Below, in pieces: positions 8,078 to 17,188 of a stretch of 40,032 bases of DNA (the first letter of the stretch is position 1; the number at the start of each line of letters is the position of its first letter). The notes below the pieces were generated by a model. The model was not told where the DNA came from, did not search any database, and saw only the letters and a program-made list of their open reading frames with translations. The DNA lies in assembly GCA_945957405.1 (NCBI GenBank), contig CAMFLL010000020.1, forward strand, positions 1-40,032. The letters are read 5' to 3'. The position numbers and the translations under genes are program-made. Source of the DNA: an uncultured Mycolicibacterium sp. (GTDB lineage Bacteria > Actinomycetota > Actinomycetes > Mycobacteriales > Mycobacteriaceae).

Positions 8078-8083
8078 TATGGT
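8078..8083 (+). promoter_or_regulatory. Putative -10 box (TATGGT) for the luciferase-like operon
   Basis: TATGGT fits TANNNT and ends 9 bases before the ATG at 8093, which has no clear ribosome site. A near-leaderless transcript is likely. No -35 box was recognised. Confidence 0.35.
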
Positions 8084-8092
8084 CTTGGACCC

Positions 8093-8959
8093 ATGGCCGA
8101 GTGGTTTCTGTTCCTGCCCCAGGTGCGGATGGAAATCGCCGACGTCGCCGCGCGGGCCGGGGCCGCCGAGCGCGCCGGGTTCGACGGTATCGCCTTCATC
8201 GATCACCTCGAACCGCCTGGGGCCGCCCGGCAAAGCATCTGGGAGGCAATGACTGTCGCAACCTGGGTGGCCGCGCACACTGAGCGGCTACGGATCGGCC
8301 ACCTGGTGTTGTGTGACGGGTTCCGCCATCCCGCGGTGCTGGCAAAACAGGCCGTCACGTTGGCCGAGGCGTCGGGCGGGCGGTTCGAACTCGGCCTGGG
8401 GTCCGGGTCATGGCCCGCCGAGTTCAGCCGCTTCGGCATCGACGGCGCCGACGACGCCAGGGCCAGAGCGCGCCGACTGGCCCGGTCCGTCGAACTGATC
8501 CGCGCCTGTTGGGGCTGTGCCGAGCCGACCGGCCTGGCCCAGGAACCCCTTCCCTCGCAACCGATCCCGCTGGTGCTCGGCGGTACCGGCAGGACCACCA
8601 TGGATCTGGTCCGGCGATACGCGGACTGGTGGAACATCCCGTCGCACCAACTGAACCGCCTCGACGACCTGGTGCCGACCGTCGGCGCGGCACGGGTGTC
8701 GATGCAGCAGATGGTGGGCCATGTGGGCGCTGGCGCCGACCGCAAGGCCGTCATCGACACCAGCACGCGCCGCTTCGGGCACCTCGGCAGCGGGCTCATC
8801 TGTGGCGACTCTGCCGAACTGGTCCAGCATTTCGCCGAACTGGCCGGACGTGGCGTCGAGCGGTTCTACATCTGGTTCGCCGATTTCGCGGAACCGGCGA
8901 CTCTGGCCGAATTCGCCGAGACAGTCATCACCCCACTGACGAAAGGATTTCTCGCGTGA
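8093..8959 (+). CDS. LLM-class flavin/F420-dependent oxidoreductase
   Basis: A 288-residue bacterial luciferase-like TIM-barrel protein. Typical blocks are the N-terminal FLFLPQVRMEIADVAARAGAAERAGFDG, the RIGHLVL and FRHPAVLAKQAVTLAEASGGRFELGLGSG segments, and PLVLGGTGRTTMDLVRRYADWWN. In mycobacteria most of these use F420, but FMN cannot be excluded from sequence. The hydride acceptor is unknown. The gene overlaps the thioesterase gene downstream by GTGA, so the two are cotranslated. It diverges from the paired acyl-CoA dehydrogenases and shares the palindromic operator region with them, suggesting a common lipid-related pathway. Confidence 0.88.
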   Translation: MAEWFLFLPQVRMEIADVAARAGAAERAGFDGIAFIDHLEPPGAARQSIWEAMTVATWVAAHTERLRIGHLVLCDGFRHPAVLAKQAVTLAEASGGRFELGLGSGSWPAEFSRFGIDGADDARARARRLARSVELIRACWGCAEPTGLAQEPLPSQPIPLVLGGTGRTTMDLVRRYADWWNIPSHQLNRLDDLVPTVGAARVSMQQMVGHVGAGADRKAVIDTSTRRFGHLGSGLICGDSAELVQHFAELAGRGVERFYIWFADFAEPATLAEFAETVITPLTKGFLA

Positions 8960-9834
8960 CCGAATCGGATCAGCTCGCCTGGACAGTCAGCGGTCTGGTC
9001 GACCTCTTCGACGTCGACGCCGCGGGATCGGACCGCATCGTCGCCCGGACCGGCCCGGCCGGTGAAGACGATCGCCAGGTGGTCGAAGGCACCCAGGTGC
9101 TCGCGCAGGCGATAGTCGCTGCCGCCAAACGATTTCCGGGGAAATCGATCAGGTCGGCGCACGCCGTGTTCAGCCGCGCGGTGCTGGTCGGTGTGCCGAT
9201 GGAGCTCGCGGTCGACGTGGTGCACGAAGGCCGGTCGACCGCCACGGCGGTGGTGACCGCGGTGCAGAACGGTAAGCGCTGCATCATCGCCACCCTGCTG
9301 GCCGACGTGCCGTCGGTCGATGTGATCGCCCACCAGTTGGCGCGCCCCGATGTCACGGGTCCTGCCGAAGCGCACCCGGCCGAGATGCCGATGGATGGAC
9401 GGGATGTGCGACTGGTCGACGTCGTCGACGTCAACAGCCCTGACGAGGTCGGGCCGCCCGAACTGCACGCCTGGCTGCACTATGACCCGATCCCGCAGCG
9501 CGATGACCTGGCGAAGGCGCTGCTCGCGTATTTCACCGGGCATCTGGGCATTTCGACGACCATGCGGGCGCACCGGGGTATCGGGACCGCGCAGGCGCAC
9601 CTGACCGTGTCGACGGCGCCGATGACCGTCACGGTCAGTTTCCACGAGCCGGTCAGTTGGACCGGCTGGCTGTTGTACACACATGAGAGCACCCAGGTCG
9701 GTGCCGGGATGTCCTATGTGCGGGGCACGGTGCACACCGAGGAGGGCGCGCTGCTGGCATCATTCGCGCAGGAGGGGCTGATCCGGCCGTTGCGCGCCAC
9801 CGATACGTCGATTGCCGCGCAATCGCGGCTCTAG
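8956..9834 (+). CDS. TesB-like double-hotdog acyl-CoA thioesterase
   Basis: A 292-residue protein with the two tandem hotdog domains of acyl-CoA thioesterase II, expected to hydrolyse acyl-CoA to free acid and CoA. The first half contains QVVEGTQVLAQAIVAAAKRFPGKSIRSAHAVFSR, typical of TesB N-termini. The second half contains HAWLHYD, LAYFTGHLG and the late strand SWTGWLLYTHE, typical of the C-terminal hotdog. GTG at 8956 was chosen because it overlaps the upstream stop, has GAAAGGA 8 bases before it, and gives the family length. The stop codon shares a CTAG tetranucleotide with the stop of the convergent DUF885 gene. Confidence 0.85.
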   Translation: MTESDQLAWTVSGLVDLFDVDAAGSDRIVARTGPAGEDDRQVVEGTQVLAQAIVAAAKRFPGKSIRSAHAVFSRAVLVGVPMELAVDVVHEGRSTATAVVTAVQNGKRCIIATLLADVPSVDVIAHQLARPDVTGPAEAHPAEMPMDGRDVRLVDVVDVNSPDEVGPPELHAWLHYDPIPQRDDLAKALLAYFTGHLGISTTMRAHRGIGTAQAHLTVSTAPMTVTVSFHEPVSWTGWLLYTHESTQVGAGMSYVRGTVHTEEGALLASFAQEGLIRPLRATDTSIAAQSRL

Positions 9835-11492
9835 AGCAACGGGCCCGACGGAGCCGCCGGCGCCACCGCCTCGACCAGCACCTCCAGGGGAAGCCCACCG
9901 AGATCCAGTGCGGTGCGGTGGAACTCGCGCAGCGAGACGCCGACACCGGTGACGGTGTCGCGCAGCTGTTGCCAGATCCGCTGACCCACGGCGTACGACG
10001 GCGCCTGGCCCGGCCAGCCGAGGTACCGGTCGAGTTCGAAGCGCAGGTTGTCCTCGGCCATCGCCGAATGCGATGTCAGGAACGCCCATGCGCGGTCGGC
10101 GTCCCAGATGCCACCGTCGGGGGCCCGCAGCTGACAGTGCACACCGATGTCGATCACCACCCGCGCGGCGCGGAACCGTTGGGCATCGAGCATGCCCATC
10201 CGGGCACCGAGGTCGTCGAGCCAGCCCAGTTCGGCCATCAGGCGTTCGGCGTACAGCGCCCAGCCCTCACCGTGACCCGAGACCCAGCAGCCCAGCCGCC
10301 GCCACCGGTTCAACCGGTCGGCCAGCGTGACCGCGCGCCCGATCTGCAGGTGGTGCCCGGGCACTCCCTCGTGGAACACCGTGGTGGTTTCCTGCCACGT
10401 GTGGAATTCGTCGACACCGGGGGGGACCGACCACCACATGCGGCCGGGGCGCGTCAGGTCCTCCGAGGGACCGGTGTAATAGATGCCCCCGGTCTGTGTC
10501 GGTGCGATCCGGCATTCCAGCCGGCGCAGTGGCTCGGGGATGTCGAAATGCACATCGGCCAGCGCGTCGACCGCACGGTCGGAGAGATCCTGCATCCACC
10601 GCTGCAGGGCGTCGGTGCCGACGACGGTGTAGCCGGCCTCGCCGTCGAGGCGGCGCAGGGCCTCGGCGACGCCGGCTCCCGGATAGAGCTCCTGGGCGAT
10701 CGACTCCTGTTCGGCGACAATGGCTTCGAGTTGGCTCAGGCCCCACTCATAGGTTTCGTCGAGGTCGATACGCGCGCCGAGGAACGATCGCGAGAACAGG
10801 GCGTACTCATCGCGGCCACACGCGTCGCGCGTGCGGGCCCGCGGGGCGATGTCGGTCCTGAGCCCGTCCGCGAGTCGGGAGTAGGCCTCGGCGGTCGCGC
10901 GGGCGTTGTGCTGCAGTAACGCGTTGAGCGCGGCGTCCGCGGTGCGGTCGCCCGCCACCATCTCGACGAACAGGTTCGCGATGGCCGACGCCTGGCCGAC
11001 ACCCCGCTCGACCTGCCTGGCTGCCGGCGCGTGCCCGTCATCCGCGGCGCGCCGCAGCGCCGCCAGGTACCCGTCCACCCGGTCGGGAACCTGGGCCAAC
11101 CGGTCGGCAATCACCGCCCAGTCGTCATCGGTGTCGGTGGCCATCAGATCGAACACGTCGCGCATCTGCTGCAGTGGCGACGCGATGACGTTCAGGTCGC
11201 CGACATCGAGTCCCGCGTCGTGCAATTCGACGGTGACACCGAGGCGTTCACGCATCGCGGCCACCGTGACGGTGTCGACATCGTCGACGACCGCCGTGGC
11301 GTCCAGTTCGGCCAGCGCGGCCTGCGCGGCCTCGGCGCGCGCCGCCACACCGTCGGGAGAGTAGTCCGTGATCGCCCGGTCGTAATCGCCGACGATGCCC
11401 AGTTCTGTTGCCGCGCAGGGGTCAAGCGCAGCGAACGTGTCGAGGTGATGTTCGGCGACGCGGTCGACCGCGGTCTGCGCTCTAGCCGTCAA
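9831..11492 (-). CDS. DUF885 family protein, predicted metallopeptidase
   Basis: A protein of about 553 residues of the DUF885 family. The predicted zinc site lies in TVFHEGVPGHHLQ (near residue 370) and the family block SGHGEGWALYAERL follows near residue 405. Family members are annotated as peptidases by fold and motif; substrates are mostly unknown. The N-terminus is hard to place: the most plausible start is TTG at 11492, which gives LTARAQTAVDRVAEHHLDTFAALDP, the usual family start, and overlaps the upstream metallopeptidase gene by 11 bases. No ribosome site is obvious, so translation may be coupled. No signal peptide is seen, suggesting a cytoplasmic protein. Confidence 0.83.
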   Translation of the reverse strand: MTARAQTAVDRVAEHHLDTFAALDPCAATELGIVGDYDRAITDYSPDGVAARAEAAQAALAELDATAVVDDVDTVTVAAMRERLGVTVELHDAGLDVGDLNVIASPLQQMRDVFDLMATDTDDDWAVIADRLAQVPDRVDGYLAALRRAADDGHAPAARQVERGVGQASAIANLFVEMVAGDRTADAALNALLQHNARATAEAYSRLADGLRTDIAPRARTRDACGRDEYALFSRSFLGARIDLDETYEWGLSQLEAIVAEQESIAQELYPGAGVAEALRRLDGEAGYTVVGTDALQRWMQDLSDRAVDALADVHFDIPEPLRRLECRIAPTQTGGIYYTGPSEDLTRPGRMWWSVPPGVDEFHTWQETTTVFHEGVPGHHLQIGRAVTLADRLNRWRRLGCWVSGHGEGWALYAERLMAELGWLDDLGARMGMLDAQRFRAARVVIDIGVHCQLRAPDGGIWDADRAWAFLTSHSAMAEDNLRFELDRYLGWPGQAPSYAVGQRIWQQLRDTVTGVGVSLREFHRTALDLGGLPLEVLVEAVAPAAPSGPLL

Positions 11493-12378
11493 GATTGGCG
11501 GCGTCGTAGGTGTCGCACTGCTTCGGGTCACCGGTCTGATAACCGACGGTGAACCAGTGCTGGCGCTGCTCGGATGACCCGTGCGTCCACGATTCGGGGC
11601 TGACCCGGCCGGTGGCGGCCTTCTGGATACGGTCATCGCCCACCGACGACGCGGCCGACAGCGCATCCCTGATGTCGTTGTCGCTCAATGGTTCCAGGAA
11701 GGTCACATCGGTGCCGGGCTGTTTGGTGATGGCGGCGTAGTGCGCCCACACCCCCGCGTAGCAGTCGGCCTGCAGCTCTGTGCGCACACTGTTGCCCTCG
11801 GCGCCCTGCGGTCCGCGCTGGGCGCGGCCGATATCACCGAGCAGGTTCTGGACGTGATGACCGTACTCGTGTGCCACGACGTACTCCTGGGCCAACGGGC
11901 CACCGCTGGAACCGAACTGGCTCTGCAGCACGTCGTAGAAACCGGTGTCGATGTACACCGTCTGATCGCCAGGGCAGTAGAAGGGACCCACATCGGAAGT
12001 CGCCGGACCGCATGCGGTGTTGACCTGCCCCTGGAAAAGCCGCAACTGCGGGCGGCTGTAACCCTTAAGGAGTTGACCCCAGACGCCGTCGACGGAGTTG
12101 CCGGTGGCGATCACGCGACAGTTGACGTTGTCGTTGGCATCCTTGCCGGTACGGCACTGGCTGATGTCGAACCCTGGCGCTTCGACGCCCTGGGTGTCGA
12201 GGCCCTGCTGGCTGAGCACGTTGCCGGGGTCGACGCCGAGAAACAGGGCGATCAGCAGCACCACCAGTCCGCCGACACCGCCGCCGATCGCCATGCCGCG
12301 ACCGCCGCCGAAACCGCCGCCACCTCCGCTGGTCGACGTGGTGCTGGTGTCGATCCGCATACCTTCGTTGAAGGTCAT
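11482..12378 (-). CDS. Neutral zinc metallopeptidase, YpfJ family (Rv2575-like)
   Basis: A 298-residue membrane-anchored protein of the neutral zinc metallopeptidase family. Residues 18-28 are a glycine-rich run, followed by one transmembrane segment at about 32-48, leaving the catalytic part outside the membrane. The zinc motif HEYGHH has His170, Glu171 and His174, and ELQADCYAGVWAHY further on supplies the third ligand region. Four conserved cysteines (75, 87, 123, 135) could form disulfides. The ATG at 12378 has a GGAG ribosome site. The gene is coupled to the DUF885 gene downstream, giving two predicted peptidases in one operon, and diverges from the carboxylesterase. Confidence 0.9.
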   Translation of the reverse strand: MTFNEGMRIDTSTTSTSGGGGGFGGGRGMAIGGGVGGLVVLLIALFLGVDPGNVLSQQGLDTQGVEAPGFDISQCRTGKDANDNVNCRVIATGNSVDGVWGQLLKGYSRPQLRLFQGQVNTACGPATSDVGPFYCPGDQTVYIDTGFYDVLQSQFGSSGGPLAQEYVVAHEYGHHVQNLLGDIGRAQRGPQGAEGNSVRTELQADCYAGVWAHYAAITKQPGTDVTFLEPLSDNDIRDALSAASSVGDDRIQKAATGRVSPESWTHGSSEQRQHWFTVGYQTGDPKQCDTYDAANLDG

Positions 12379-12452
12379 CGGTGTTCTCCGTCCGCGCGCT
12401 CCGAAGGACTGCGCCCCGTTTGCCCGGGTGCGACGAACTACAGCTTTCCACA

Positions 12453-12458
12453 TACGAT
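12453..12458 (+). promoter_or_regulatory. Putative -10 box (TACGAT) for a leaderless carboxylesterase mRNA
   Basis: TACGAT fits TANNNT and is followed by 6 bases and then the GTG at 12465. This is the geometry of a leaderless mycobacterial promoter, and it decides the start codon of the esterase. Confidence 0.5.
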
Positions 12459-12464
12459 TCAGCT

Positions 12465-13967
12465 GTGGCCGGCATCGGGCAAGGAGTCGCCGAACTCTCC
12501 ACCGTGGTACGCACGTCGACAGGTGCACTGCGCGGTGACACCGAGGGCGGCGTGGCCGTGTGGCGCGGTGTGCCGTACGCCGAGCAGCCCGTCGGGGACC
12601 GCAGATTCCTGGCGCCGGAACCTCATCACCCGTGGCCGGGCGTGCGCGACGCGGTCGAACACGGACCCCTTCCCCCGCAGGGACGGTCGTTCGTCGGTGG
12701 CGGACGTGATGACCCGAAGATCCGCGACGAGGCATGCCTGACGCTGACGGTGTGGTCGCCCGACACCACGGGTTCACGACCGGTGATGGTGTGGATACCC
12801 GGCGGGGCCTTCGTCTACGGCGCCGGGCAGATGCAGCTGTACAACGGGTCCCGACTCGCAGCCAACGGTGATGTCGTCGTGGTGAACGTGACCTATCGCA
12901 TCGGGGTGTTCGGCGGATTCGAACTCGGCTCGCTGGGTACAGGTTTCGACGACAATCTCTGTCTGCGGGACCAACTCGCCGCGTTGCGCTGGGTGCGTGA
13001 GAACATCGCCGCGTTCGGTGGGGATCCCGAGCAGGTGACGGTCTTCGGGGAGTCCGCCGGAGCAACATCGGTGCTCGCCCTGCTGTCCAGTCCGGCGGCC
13101 ACCGGGTTGTTCCGCAGGGCCATCGCGCAGAGCCCGGCGCTGCCGCTGATCGCCGACTATCAAACCCGCGCCGAGCAAGCCCGGCGATTTCTCCGCGAAG
13201 TCGATGCCGCGCCCGCCGAACTGAAGGCGCTCCCGCAGCGCCGGTTACGGCGCGCCGCCGGTCTGGTGCAGGTGCACAGTGCGGCCAACACGCCCACCCT
13301 GGCCTTCGGGCTCACCTACGGTACGGACCTGTTGCCGCGGCACCCGATAGATGCCGCGCGCGCCGGAGCGGTCATGCCGACACCGCTGATCATCGGCAGC
13401 AACAGCCACGAGGCGTCGATGTTCGCCTGGACCAAACCGCCGATGCTGCCCACGACACGGGACAGTGTCGGTGGCTACTTCAACCGGCGCGCACCGGATC
13501 ACCGTGACCGGGTGCTGGCCGCCTACCCGGACTATCCGCGCAGGCGGGCGCTCATCGCAGTGGGCTCCGACGCGATGTTCGGCGCCCCGCTGTGGGCCTT
13601 CGCCGATGCCTACAGCGGGCATGCGCCGACCTACGTCTACCGCTTCGACCACACGACCTGGACCTTGCGGGCGTTGGGGTTGGGCGCCACCCACGGCAGC
13701 GAGATCGTGCACATCCAGCACAGCTATTCGTCGTATCTGGGCCGCAAGCTGCACCCACTGGGCCGGCGGGTCCAGCCGTCGGTGGGCCGGCGTATGCAGC
13801 GCACCTGGCTGCACTTCGCCACCGCCGACGGGCCCCCGCAATGGGAACCCGACTGGCCGCACTACGACCTGCCGCGACGGGCGACCCGGATCATCAGGAC
13901 CACTCGCGACATCACCGTCGAGGATCCCGACATCGTGCGCCGGTCGGCATGGGCCGGGATCTACTGA
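12465..13967 (+). CDS. Type B carboxylesterase / lipase
   Basis: A 500-residue type B carboxylesterase of the alpha/beta hydrolase fold. DEACLTLTVWSP (88-99) is the second family signature, IPGGAFVYG the oxyanion-hole region, and FGESAGA the nucleophile elbow with Ser197. The acid is probably the glutamate in NSHEASMF and the histidine the one in THGSEIVHI. The physiological ester is unknown; no signal peptide is visible. GTG at 12465 was preferred to an ATG at 12381 because the latter would leave no promoter space against the divergent metallopeptidase (ATG 12378) and because a -10 box sits at the leaderless distance. It ends 6 bases from the convergent reductase gene. Confidence 0.88.
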   Translation: MAGIGQGVAELSTVVRTSTGALRGDTEGGVAVWRGVPYAEQPVGDRRFLAPEPHHPWPGVRDAVEHGPLPPQGRSFVGGGRDDPKIRDEACLTLTVWSPDTTGSRPVMVWIPGGAFVYGAGQMQLYNGSRLAANGDVVVVNVTYRIGVFGGFELGSLGTGFDDNLCLRDQLAALRWVRENIAAFGGDPEQVTVFGESAGATSVLALLSSPAATGLFRRAIAQSPALPLIADYQTRAEQARRFLREVDAAPAELKALPQRRLRRAAGLVQVHSAANTPTLAFGLTYGTDLLPRHPIDAARAGAVMPTPLIIGSNSHEASMFAWTKPPMLPTTRDSVGGYFNRRAPDHRDRVLAAYPDYPRRRALIAVGSDAMFGAPLWAFADAYSGHAPTYVYRFDHTTWTLRALGLGATHGSEIVHIQHSYSSYLGRKLHPLGRRVQPSVGRRMQRTWLHFATADGPPQWEPDWPHYDLPRRATRIIRTTRDITVEDPDIVRRSAWAGIY

Positions 13968-13973
13968 CGGCGC

Positions 13974-14873
13974 TCAGCCGGGACCGTCACTGGCCGCGGC
14001 CAGCAGCGGGACGAGGATCTCGCTGATCGGTGCCGACAGCCCGTGGACCGCGGCCTTGCGCAGGATCACGCCGTTGCGGATGTCCCACTCCAGTGGGCGG
14101 CCCGCTTCCCGGTCGGTGAGCATCGACGTCGTCATGTCCTCGGCGACGCCGGCGAACGACGCCGGGATCTCATCGATGACATCGTCGGGTAGGCGGGCAC
14201 CCTCGGCGCGGGCCACGGCCAGGCACTCGGCGACGTAGGTTCGGGCCAGTGACGTGATGTCGGCGCGGCGGAACATGCCCGATCGCCGGCCCGTCAACAC
14301 CAGGAATCCGGCCAGCGCATTGGTCAGCAGCTTGCGCCACGTCGCGCTGATGAAGTCGGGATCGAGTTCGATCAGCAGGTCCGATGACCCCACGATCGCG
14401 GTCAGCCCGCGGGCCGCGTCGTTGTCGGGCAGCACCATCCGGGCCTCGGTGCGCAGGCGGACCCACCCCTGCGGTTGGGTCTCCGATGAGAACCACACCA
14501 CGGCGGGCACCACAGTCGATGCGGGGCAGAACGGGCCGACCCGGTCGACCTGTTCGACGCCGTTCTGCAGCGCGCACACGATGGTGCGGTCATCGCACAG
14601 GCGGTCCAGCCATGCCGCCGACGCGGCATTCTGGGTGTCCTTGACGGCGAGGAACACCAGCCCGACCGGGCCGTCGACGTCGTCCGGGTCGGTCAAGGTG
14701 GGACCGGGCACCACGATGGGCCCACCGATCCCGACATCGGGGTCAGGTCGCACGTCGAGGCAGTCGCGGGGTGTGCGCCCACACACCAGGATCTGGTGAC
14801 CGGCGGCGTGTAGCAGGGCGGCGACGGTCGATCCGATGGCGCCGGGTCCGACGAGTGCGATGCTGGTGCCCAC
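13974..14873 (-). CDS. Ketopantoate reductase-like oxidoreductase (ApbA/PanE family, Rv2573-like)
   Basis: A 299-residue NADPH-dependent reductase. The N-terminus [22 protein letters not shown] is a Rossmann nucleotide-binding fold with G-x-G-x-x-G, and [16 protein letters not shown] and [22 protein letters not shown] (containing the family lysine and asparagine) match the 2-dehydropantoate 2-reductase family. Mycobacteria have several family members, so this one may not be the pantothenate pathway enzyme and panE is not assigned. The start is GTG at 14873. It diverges from aspS with 87 bases between them. Confidence 0.82.
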   Translation of the reverse strand: MGTSIALVGPGAIGSTVAALLHAAGHQILVCGRTPRDCLDVRPDPDVGIGGPIVVPGPTLTDPDDVDGPVGLVFLAVKDTQNAASAAWLDRLCDDRTIVCALQNGVEQVDRVGPFCPASTVVPAVVWFSSETQPQGWVRLRTEARMVLPDNDAARGLTAIVGSSDLLIELDPDFISATWRKLLTNALAGFLVLTGRRSGMFRRADITSLARTYVAECLAVARAEGARLPDDVIDEIPASFAGVAEDMTTSMLTDREAGRPLEWDIRNGVILRKAAVHGLSAPISEILVPLLAAASDGPG

Positions 14874-14915
14874 ATCGCCAAGTTACCGATGCCGGCTGGG
14901 TGGCAGCCGCCCCTC

Positions 14916-14921
14916 TACACT
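14916..14921 (+). promoter_or_regulatory. Putative aspS -10 box (TACACT)
   Basis: TACACT is a good TANNNT match 39 bases upstream of the aspS GTG, giving a leader of about 33 bases that contains the AGGAG ribosome site (14951-14955). A matching -35 box was not clear. Confidence 0.4.
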
Positions 14922-14960
14922 GTTGCAGTCATTTCATCAGGCAATTCCCGAGGAGTATTC

Positions 14961-16736
14961 GTGCTGCGCAGTCACACCGCCGGATCGTTGCGTGCCACCG
15001 ACGCCGGCCAGCGGGTGCGGCTGGCCGGCTGGGTGGCACGACGCCGTGACCACGGCGGCGTCATCTTCATCGACCTGCGTGACGCATCGGGCGTGGCCCA
15101 GGTCGTCTTCCGGGATGCGGACGTCCTGGCGCAGGCGCACCGGCTGCGCGCCGAGTTCTGCGTCGCCGTGGAAGGTGTCGTCGAGGTCCGGCCCGCCGGC
15201 AACGCCAATGCGGATATCGAGACCGGTGACATCGAGGTCAACGCCACCACGCTGACGGTGCTCAGCGAGAGCGCACCGCTGCCCTTCCAGCTCGACGAGA
15301 CCGCGGGCGAAGAGGCGCGGCTGAAGTACCGCTATCTCGACCTACGTCGCGAAGGCCCCGGTAATGCGATGCGGCTGCGCTCCAAGGTCAACGCCGCGGC
15401 CCGTGCTGTGCTGGCCAAGCATGATTTCGTCGAGATCGAGACGCCGACGCTGACCCGGTCGACACCAGAAGGTGCCCGGGACTTCCTGGTTCCGGCGCGC
15501 CTGCAGCCCGGTTCGTTCTATGCCCTGCCGCAGAGTCCGCAGCTGTTCAAGCAGCTGCTGATGGTCGCGGGTATGGAGCGGTACTACCAGATCGCCCGGT
15601 GCTACCGCGACGAGGACTTCCGTGCCGACCGGCAGCCCGAGTTCACCCAGCTCGACATGGAGATGAGCTTCGTCGACGCCGACGACGTCATCGCGGTGTC
15701 CGAGGAGATCCTGCACGCGCTGTGGACCCTGATCGGTCACGATCTGCCGACGCCGCTGCCGCGCATCTCCTACTCCGAGGCGATGCGGCGGTTCGGGTCG
15801 GACAAACCGGACCTGCGGTTCGGGCTCGAACTGGTGGAGTGCACGGACTACTTCAAGGACACGCCGTTCCGGGTGTTCCAGGCGCCGTACGTGGGTGCCG
15901 TGGTGATGCCCGGCGGGGCCGCGCAGCCGCGCCGGACGCTCGACGGCTGGCAGGAGTTCGCCAAGCAGCGGGGCCACAAGGGCCTGGCCTACGTGCTGAT
16001 CGCCGAGGACGGCACGCTCGGCGGGCCGGTCGCCAAGAACCTGTCCGACGCCGAGCGTGACGGCCTGGCGGCCCATGTCGGCGCCGGGCCGGGTGACTGC
16101 GTCTTCTTCGCCGCCGGATCCGCCAAGGCCGGCCGGGCGCTGCTGGGCGCCACCCGTATCGAAGTGGCCAAGCGGCTCGACATGATCGATCCCGAAGCGT
16201 GGGCGTTCACCTGGGTTGTCGACTGGCCGTTGTTCGAGGCCGCCGACGACGCCACCGCCGCCGGTGACGTGGCCGTCGGTTCCGGAGCCTGGACCGCGGT
16301 GCACCACGCGTTCACGTCACCCCAGCCGGAGTCGGAGTCGACGTTCGACACCGACCCGGGCAGCGCGCTGGCCAACGCCTACGACATCGTCTGCAATGGC
16401 AACGAGATCGGTGGCGGATCGATCCGTATCCATCGGCGCGACGTCCAGGAACGGGTGTTCGCGATGATGGGTATCGATCACGACGAAGCCCAGGACAAGT
16501 TCGGGTTCCTGTTGGACGCCTTCACCTTTGGCGCGCCGCCGCACGGCGGCATCGCATTCGGCTGGGATCGCATCGTGGCGCTGCTGGCCGGGTTCGACTC
16601 GATCCGCGAGGTCATCGCCTTCCCGAAATCCGGTGGCGGGGTCGATCCACTGACCGACGCGCCCGCACCGATCACGCCGCAGCAGCGTAAAGAGTCCGGA
16701 ATAGACGCCAAACCCAAGGCGGTTGACCAGACATGA
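14961..16736 (+). CDS. aspS: Aspartyl-tRNA synthetase, likely non-discriminating
   Basis: A 591-residue class II bacterial-type AspRS that charges tRNA-Asp and, in mycobacteria, also tRNA-Asn for later amidation by GatCAB. The anticodon-binding OB domain (1-110) includes [19 protein letters not shown]. Class II motif 2 lies in [21 protein letters not shown] and motif 3 in [16 protein letters not shown]; the bacterial GAD insertion lies between. His31 occupies the position where discriminating E. coli AspRS has leucine, consistent with relaxed tRNA specificity. GTG 14961 was chosen for its AGGAG at 5-base spacing and because MLRSH matches family N-termini. The stop overlaps the next start by ATGA. 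Confidence 0.97.
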   Translation: MLRSHTAGSLRATDAGQRVRLAGWVARRRDHGGVIFIDLRDASGVAQVVFRDADVLAQAHRLRAEFCVAVEGVVEVRPAGNANADIETGDIEVNATTLTVLSESAPLPFQLDETAGEEARLKYRYLDLRREGPGNAMRLRSKVNAAARAVLAKHDFVEIETPTLTRSTPEGARDFLVPARLQPGSFYALPQSPQLFKQLLMVAGMERYYQIARCYRDEDFRADRQPEFTQLDMEMSFVDADDVIAVSEEILHALWTLIGHDLPTPLPRISYSEAMRRFGSDKPDLRFGLELVECTDYFKDTPFRVFQAPYVGAVVMPGGAAQPRRTLDGWQEFAKQRGHKGLAYVLIAEDGTLGGPVAKNLSDAERDGLAAHVGAGPGDCVFFAAGSAKAGRALLGATRIEVAKRLDMIDPEAWAFTWVVDWPLFEAADDATAAGDVAVGSGAWTAVHHAFTSPQPESESTFDTDPGSALANAYDIVCNGNEIGGGSIRIHRRDVQERVFAMMGIDHDEAQDKFGFLLDAFTFGAPPHGGIAFGWDRIVALLAGFDSIREVIAFPKSGGGVDPLTDAPAPITPQQRKESGIDAKPKAVDQT

Positions 16737-17188
16737 CCGAAATCGACAAGGACAATCTGGTGGCGGACTCAAACGCACTAGGCGACTTCAACGCCGCCAT
16801 CGTCGAGGAGTTCCGAGACAACGGCGGAAAGGTGGGCGGCCCGTTCGAGGGTGGCACCCTGTTGCTGTTGCACACCACGGGCGCCAAGTCGGGCAAGACG
16901 CGACTATCGCCGCTGGCGTACTTCGATGTCGACGGCAGATTGCTGATCGCCGGCTCTTATGCGGGTGCCCCCAAAGACCCGGCCTGGGTGCACAACCTGC
17001 GTAAGCAGCCCCACGCGCACATCGAGATCGGCACCGACGCCTACGACGTCGACGTGCGGGAGTTGCCCGGCGACGAACGTGACCAGCGGTTCGCCGCATT
17101 GGCGGCCCTGGCCCCGGTGTTTGCCGAGTATCAGGCCAAGACCGACCGCGTCATCTCGCTGTTCGAGCTGACGCGGACCCCGCGCTAG
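16733..17188 (+). CDS. Ddn-like deazaflavin-dependent nitroreductase family protein
   Basis: A 151-residue single-domain protein of the split-barrel family that includes Ddn (Rv3547), whose members bind F420. The core [25 protein letters not shown] and [23 protein letters not shown] are diagnostic. Natural substrates of most members are unknown; quinones are reduced by Ddn itself. The ATG overlaps the aspS stop by 4 bases, so it is translationally coupled to aspS, although nothing in its family suggests a tRNA role. The 3' end overlaps the convergent BVMO-hydrolase gene by 38 bases. Confidence 0.9.
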   Translation: MTEIDKDNLVADSNALGDFNAAIVEEFRDNGGKVGGPFEGGTLLLLHTTGAKSGKTRLSPLAYFDVDGRLLIAGSYAGAPKDPAWVHNLRKQPHAHIEIGTDAYDVDVRELPGDERDQRFAALAALAPVFAEYQAKTDRVISLFELTRTPR

